Source of the DNA: an uncultured bacterium
Lineage (GTDB): Bacteria > Hydrogenedentota > Hydrogenedentia > Hydrogenedentales > JAEUWI01
DNA: 8,067 nucleotides
NCBI GenBank assembly: GCA_937895305.1
Contig: CALAXS010000756.1
Location: 1 to 8,067, forward strand
Direction: 5' to 3'
Shown: positions 5,319-8,067 of the stretch, in pieces
Numbering within the stretch: position 1 is the stretch's first letter
How the letters are laid out: each line of letters begins with the position of its first letter
The notes under the pieces: model-generated
Told to the model about the DNA's origin: nothing
Seen by the model: the letters and a program-made list of their open reading frames with translations, nothing else
Databases searched by the model: none
Translations under genes and position numbers: made by a program

Positions 5319-8067
5319 TTACTCTCGTGTAATGGCTTCGTCAAGATTAAGCATCACCGATGCCAACATAGTATAGGCTGCCAGTTCCGGTGCATTTATC
5401 GTTGCGTCCGGTTCTGAATCACCAACATGAATAAACGCGTCAGCGTCGTCCATACGTTCTTCAAAATGGGTCCGATATTGCTTGAGCCCATCAATCAGGA
5501 TGGCGTGGCGGTCCGGTCCCGGATCGTAGGCCAGTGCTAGTTTGTACCCAAAGTCCACGCGTGATTCCGCATCTTCGCCACCTTCCAGAATCATGCGTTG
5601 CGCCAGGTGGCGCGAGGCCTCGATAAAGGTGGGGTCATTCAGCAACGCCATGGCCTGCATGGGCGTATTGGTATTTTCCTGACGCATGGAGCACATCTCG
5701 CGGCCCGCCGCATTGAAGATCTGCATACGGGGCGGCGGAATGGTGCGCTTCCAATAGGTGTACAACCCACGACGATAAAGCTTGTCGCCTGTATCCGGTT
5801 CATAAAAGTTTGTCGCAAAGGCACCTTTATCCTGGAATGTTAACGCGGACCACATAGCATCCGGTTGATAAGGATATACAGAAGGTCCACCGATTTCAGG
5901 ATTGAACAGGCCACTCACATATAGCGCTTGATCACGAATCATTTCAGCGGGTAAACGGAATCGGGGTGCCCGTGCCAGGAGGATGTTCTCTGGATCTTTG
6001 CTCAAGTGTTCCCGGCGCACATTGGATTGTTGACGGTAGGTCGCGCTCATGACAATCTTTTTTTGCATCCCTTTCACATCCCAGCCAGAAGCAATGAAAT
6101 CGAGGGCGAGCCAATCCAGCAATTCAGGATGAGAGGGGGGCGTCCCCTGGGTACCAAAGTCTTCGCTCGTTTTGACAATGCCCTTGCCGAAGTACATCTG
6201 CCAATAATGATTCACGCGAACCCGGGCAGTGAGCGGATGCTCAGGATTCATAAGCCACTGCGCAAATCCCAGGCGGTTTCTGGGCAATGCAGGGTCCATC
6301 TCACCCAGCGTAGCGGGCACACTGGGATACAATTTCTGCGATTCATCCGGTTGATTGTATACGCCACGTCGTAAGAGATATGTGTCACGCGGCGTTTTCA
6401 TCTCAGCCATCACCATGGTAGAGGGGATTTGGTTTTCGTGATCCGCGATAGCCTTGTTGAGTCGTTCAATACGCTTGTTTGCATCCGCCCAATCCGGGTC
6501 CTGAATACGGAACAGATCCCGTATCTTCGCCTTTGATTCGCTACTGCGATCCGCAACCGGGGTTTCAAGATGCCGCATCAGGGCGAGTATATTACGTCCT
6601 TCATCGTCGACAACACAGAAATAATAACCACTTTCACTCCCAAAGTTGACGACTTTGATGAGCAGGTCATGGGTCCCCTCGTTCAAATATACCGAGAGTA
6701 ATTCCTGATCCGGTGCAGCTGCACGCCCCACATTTTTCGAGAGTAGCAGTTGGTCATTAATCCAGACCTTGATGGCATCATTACTACCCAGCGAAAGTTG
6801 GAGGTTCATCGGCACATCAACTGTAATCGTGCGATGAAGGTAGTGTACGGCTCGCGCGGTATTATCAAAGGAGATGATCGTAGCATCCTTCCAATCGTCT
6901 TTCTCCTGCCACTGCAAATCCCCATAAATACGATTAGCGTCATACCCTTCTTCCGGCTCAAATTTTCCATCGAATAAATGGGTTAAATTATCCGCATAGC
7001 GCTTATCAACAACAGGACTCAGGTAATGCCATGGACCCAACGCAGGACTTGCCCAGTTCGCTATGTCGCCATTCTGCGAATGGGATAGTCTGAATCGACC
7101 TATGCTGTGCTGCTTATGAACGGACTCGTGCTTAATTCGCACCGTAATACGGTCGCCCGCTTCGAGAGTCGAATTTTCGTCCAGCACGAAAACAGCACTG
7201 ATTGGCTTGTGGTCAACCAAAGAGTTGGTAGCCCAGCCACTTTCAGGATTATCGTCAATGGCGTTGCGGATACTGTAATCGCCATTGGTTTGTGCTTCCT
7301 CAGCGATGGCATCCACCACGGGAATCAATTCGACCGTATCTGTAGCATCTTTCGGCGTACGTTCAACTTCAAAATCACTGAGTACAATGTTGCCATTTAC
7401 GGCCCGACCCGGCCCATTTCCTACCAGTCGCTCATCGGTCATGAGTTCCAGCTTAAAAGTTCGGATTGGGCGTGTGGCTTCAAAGCTTACAGAATAGACT
7501 TCCATGTCCGGGTTTGGACCGCCCGCAAAGACTGAGCCATCATCAAGTGCTTCCAGCTCCGTACCATTTGCAGCCGCTACATTTGATGGGGCGATAACCT
7601 GCCAATCAGTCGTAGCGAAAACATGCGTAAGTTTCTCTTCCCATGCACGCTGCCGGGACAATAGCTTTCTGCTTGTCTTTGCCTGTTCTTTCTTTATCGC
7701 TTTGATTTTCTCCTGCAACCTGGCACTGCGTTCCAGGTCCTTCTCTGTTGGAACACGCAGCACAGGTGCATCATTACCCTGCTCATCGCCCTTGCCCTTT
7801 TCAGGTACATTGTTGAAAAAGGCATAGAACTCGTAGAACTCCTGCTGTGAGAAAGGATCAAACTTGTGGTCATGGCACCGGGAACATTCCATCGTGAGTC
7901 CCATAAAGGCAGTGCCCGTAGTGATGACCCGGTCCACCACATATTCGACGGCATATTCCTCCGGAATAATTCCACCCTCACCATTGATACGATGATTACG
8001 ATTGAAGCCTGTGGCGACTTTCTGCGATATAGTGGCCTCTGGAAGCAAGTCGCCCGCCAGTTGCTCT
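5319..8067 (-). CDS. PSCyt2 (DUF1549)/PSD1 (DUF1553) planctomycete cytochrome-type protein, 5' end outside window
   Basis: The reading frame runs open through the right edge, giving 915 visible residues. The frame continues upstream of the TTG at 8048 as EQLAGDLLPEA, a family-typical segment, so that TTG is not the start. Residues 1 to about 90 are the end of PSCyt2 (PF07583), with GFNRNHRINGEGG, EEYAVEYVVDRV and CSRCHDHKFDP. CSRCH (visible residues 61-65) fits the haem-c CxxCH pattern. A charged, probably coiled-coil stretch follows (about 108-146). Two beta-sandwich-like modules come next: about 156-346 (with NGNIVLSDFEV and NAIDDNPESGWATN, discoidin/galactose-binding-like) and about 356-486 (with SLGSNDAIKVWINDQLL, PA14/galactose-binding-like). 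PSD1 (PF07587) occupies about 559-866, with RNRLGFAQWLMNPEHPLTAR, VNHYWQMYFGKGIV and NTNTPMQAMALLNDPTF. The missing N-terminus would normally carry a signal peptide and often a PSCyt1 cytochrome domain. It probably acts outside the cytoplasm, perhaps in electron transfer or glycan binding; its function is unproven. Confidence 0.92.
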   Translation of the reverse strand, partial: EQLAGDLLPEATISQKVATGFNRNHRINGEGGIIPEEYAVEYVVDRVITTGTAFMGLTMECSRCHDHKFDPFSQQEFYEFYAFFNNVPEKGKGDEQGNDAPVLRVPTEKDLERSARLQEKIKAIKKEQAKTSRKLLSRQRAWEEKLTHVFATTDWQVIAPSNVAAANGTELEALDDGSVFAGGPNPDMEVYSVSFEATRPIRTFKLELMTDERLVGNGPGRAVNGNIVLSDFEVERTPKDATDTVELIPVVDAIAEEAQTNGDYSIRNAIDDNPESGWATNSLVDHKPISAVFVLDENSTLEAGDRITVRIKHESVHKQHSIGRFRLSHSQNGDIANWASPALGPWHYLSPVVDKRYADNLTHLFDGKFEPEEGYDANRIYGDLQWQEKDDWKDATIISFDNTARAVHYLHRTITVDVPMNLQLSLGSNDAIKVWINDQLLLSKNVGRAAAPDQELLSVYLNEGTHDLLIKVVNFGSESGYYFCVVDDEGRNILALMRHLETPVADRSSESKAKIRDLFRIQDPDWADANKRIERLNKAIADHENQIPSTMVMAEMKTPRDTYLLRRGVYNQPDESQKLYPSVPATLGEMDPALPRNRLGFAQWLMNPEHPLTARVRVNHYWQMYFGKGIVKTSEDFGTQGTPPSHPELLDWLALDFIASGWDVKGMQKKIVMSATYRQQSNVRREHLSKDPENILLARAPRFRLPAEMIRDQALYVSGLFNPEIGGPSVYPYQPDAMWSALTFQDKGAFATNFYEPDTGDKLYRRGLYTYWKRTIPPPRMQIFNAAGREMCSMRQENTNTPMQAMALLNDPTFIEASRHLAQRMILEGGEDAESRVDFGYKLALAYDPGPDRHAILIDGLKQYRTHFEERMDDADAFIHVGDSEPDATINAPELAAYTMLASVMLNLDEAITRE
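5322..5326 (-). promoter_or_regulatory. Shine-Dalgarno-like site of the DUF1501 gene
   Basis: On the minus strand the run GAGAG ends 7 bases before the ATG at 5314. It lies within the last codons of the upstream PSCyt2-PSD1 gene. It is a partial match to a Shine-Dalgarno sequence, helps choose the start codon, and fits translational coupling of the two genes. Confidence 0.35.

Noticed and set aside
5315..5344. TTG start at 5344 for the DUF1501 gene, overlapping the upstream gene.
   Set aside because: It adds ten residues before a family-typical N-terminus and pushes the Tat motif inward. The ATG at 5314 has a GAGAG run at good spacing.
7107..7535. Plus-strand open frame antisense to the PSCyt2-PSD1 gene, as an example of several such frames.
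   Set aside because: It lies wholly inside a conserved gene on the other strand and has no recognisable domain. The frames at 3177-3569 and 6006-6374 were rejected for the same reason.
8046..8048. TTG at 8048 as the start of the PSCyt2-PSD1 gene.
   Set aside because: The frame stays open to the right edge and encodes conserved family residues (EQLAGD) upstream of it, so the gene is cut by the window.

Overview
The window looks like chromosomal DNA from a bacterium of the Planctomycetota-Verrucomicrobiota (PVC) group. The main reason is a pair of adjacent genes, a PSCyt2/PSD1 'planctomycete cytochrome' protein and a DUF1501 protein, that is abundant in that group and uncommon outside it. Moderate GC content by eye and variable Shine-Dalgarno use do not contradict this. 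Some Bacteroidota also carry these families, so the phylum is an inference and I do not name a genus.

Layout: a leader of about 126 bases at the left edge precedes a large plus-strand gene (127-2595). It encodes an exported protein with a YncE/YVTN-type beta-propeller followed by a PF04185-type phosphoesterase domain. Facing it is a tight minus-strand gene row, read from the right edge leftward: a PSCyt2-PSD1 protein (5319 to beyond 8067, N-terminus outside the window), a DUF1501 protein with a Tat-like signal (3863-5314), and L-rhamnose isomerase RhaA (2600-3859). The gaps between these three genes are only 4 and 3 bases, so they are very probably one transcript whose promoter lies outside the window. 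RhaA and the plus-strand gene converge with 4 bases between their stop codons, and a 17-base palindrome spans both stops. Coding density is close to total, and no RNA gene, mobile element or CRISPR array was seen.

How the genes may work together: RhaA is a well-understood cytosolic enzyme that converts L-rhamnose to L-rhamnulose. The two genes ahead of it encode exported proteins without established biochemical function. One has a CxxCH haem-c-like motif and galactose-binding-like beta-sandwich modules; the other is related to the alkaline phosphatase/sulfatase fold. Their coupling to rhaA suggests an envelope step acting on rhamnose or a rhamnose-containing, possibly sulfated, glycan. This is the most interesting point in the window, but it rests on gene context only. 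No kinase, aldolase, transporter, glycoside hydrolase or regulator is visible here to confirm it.
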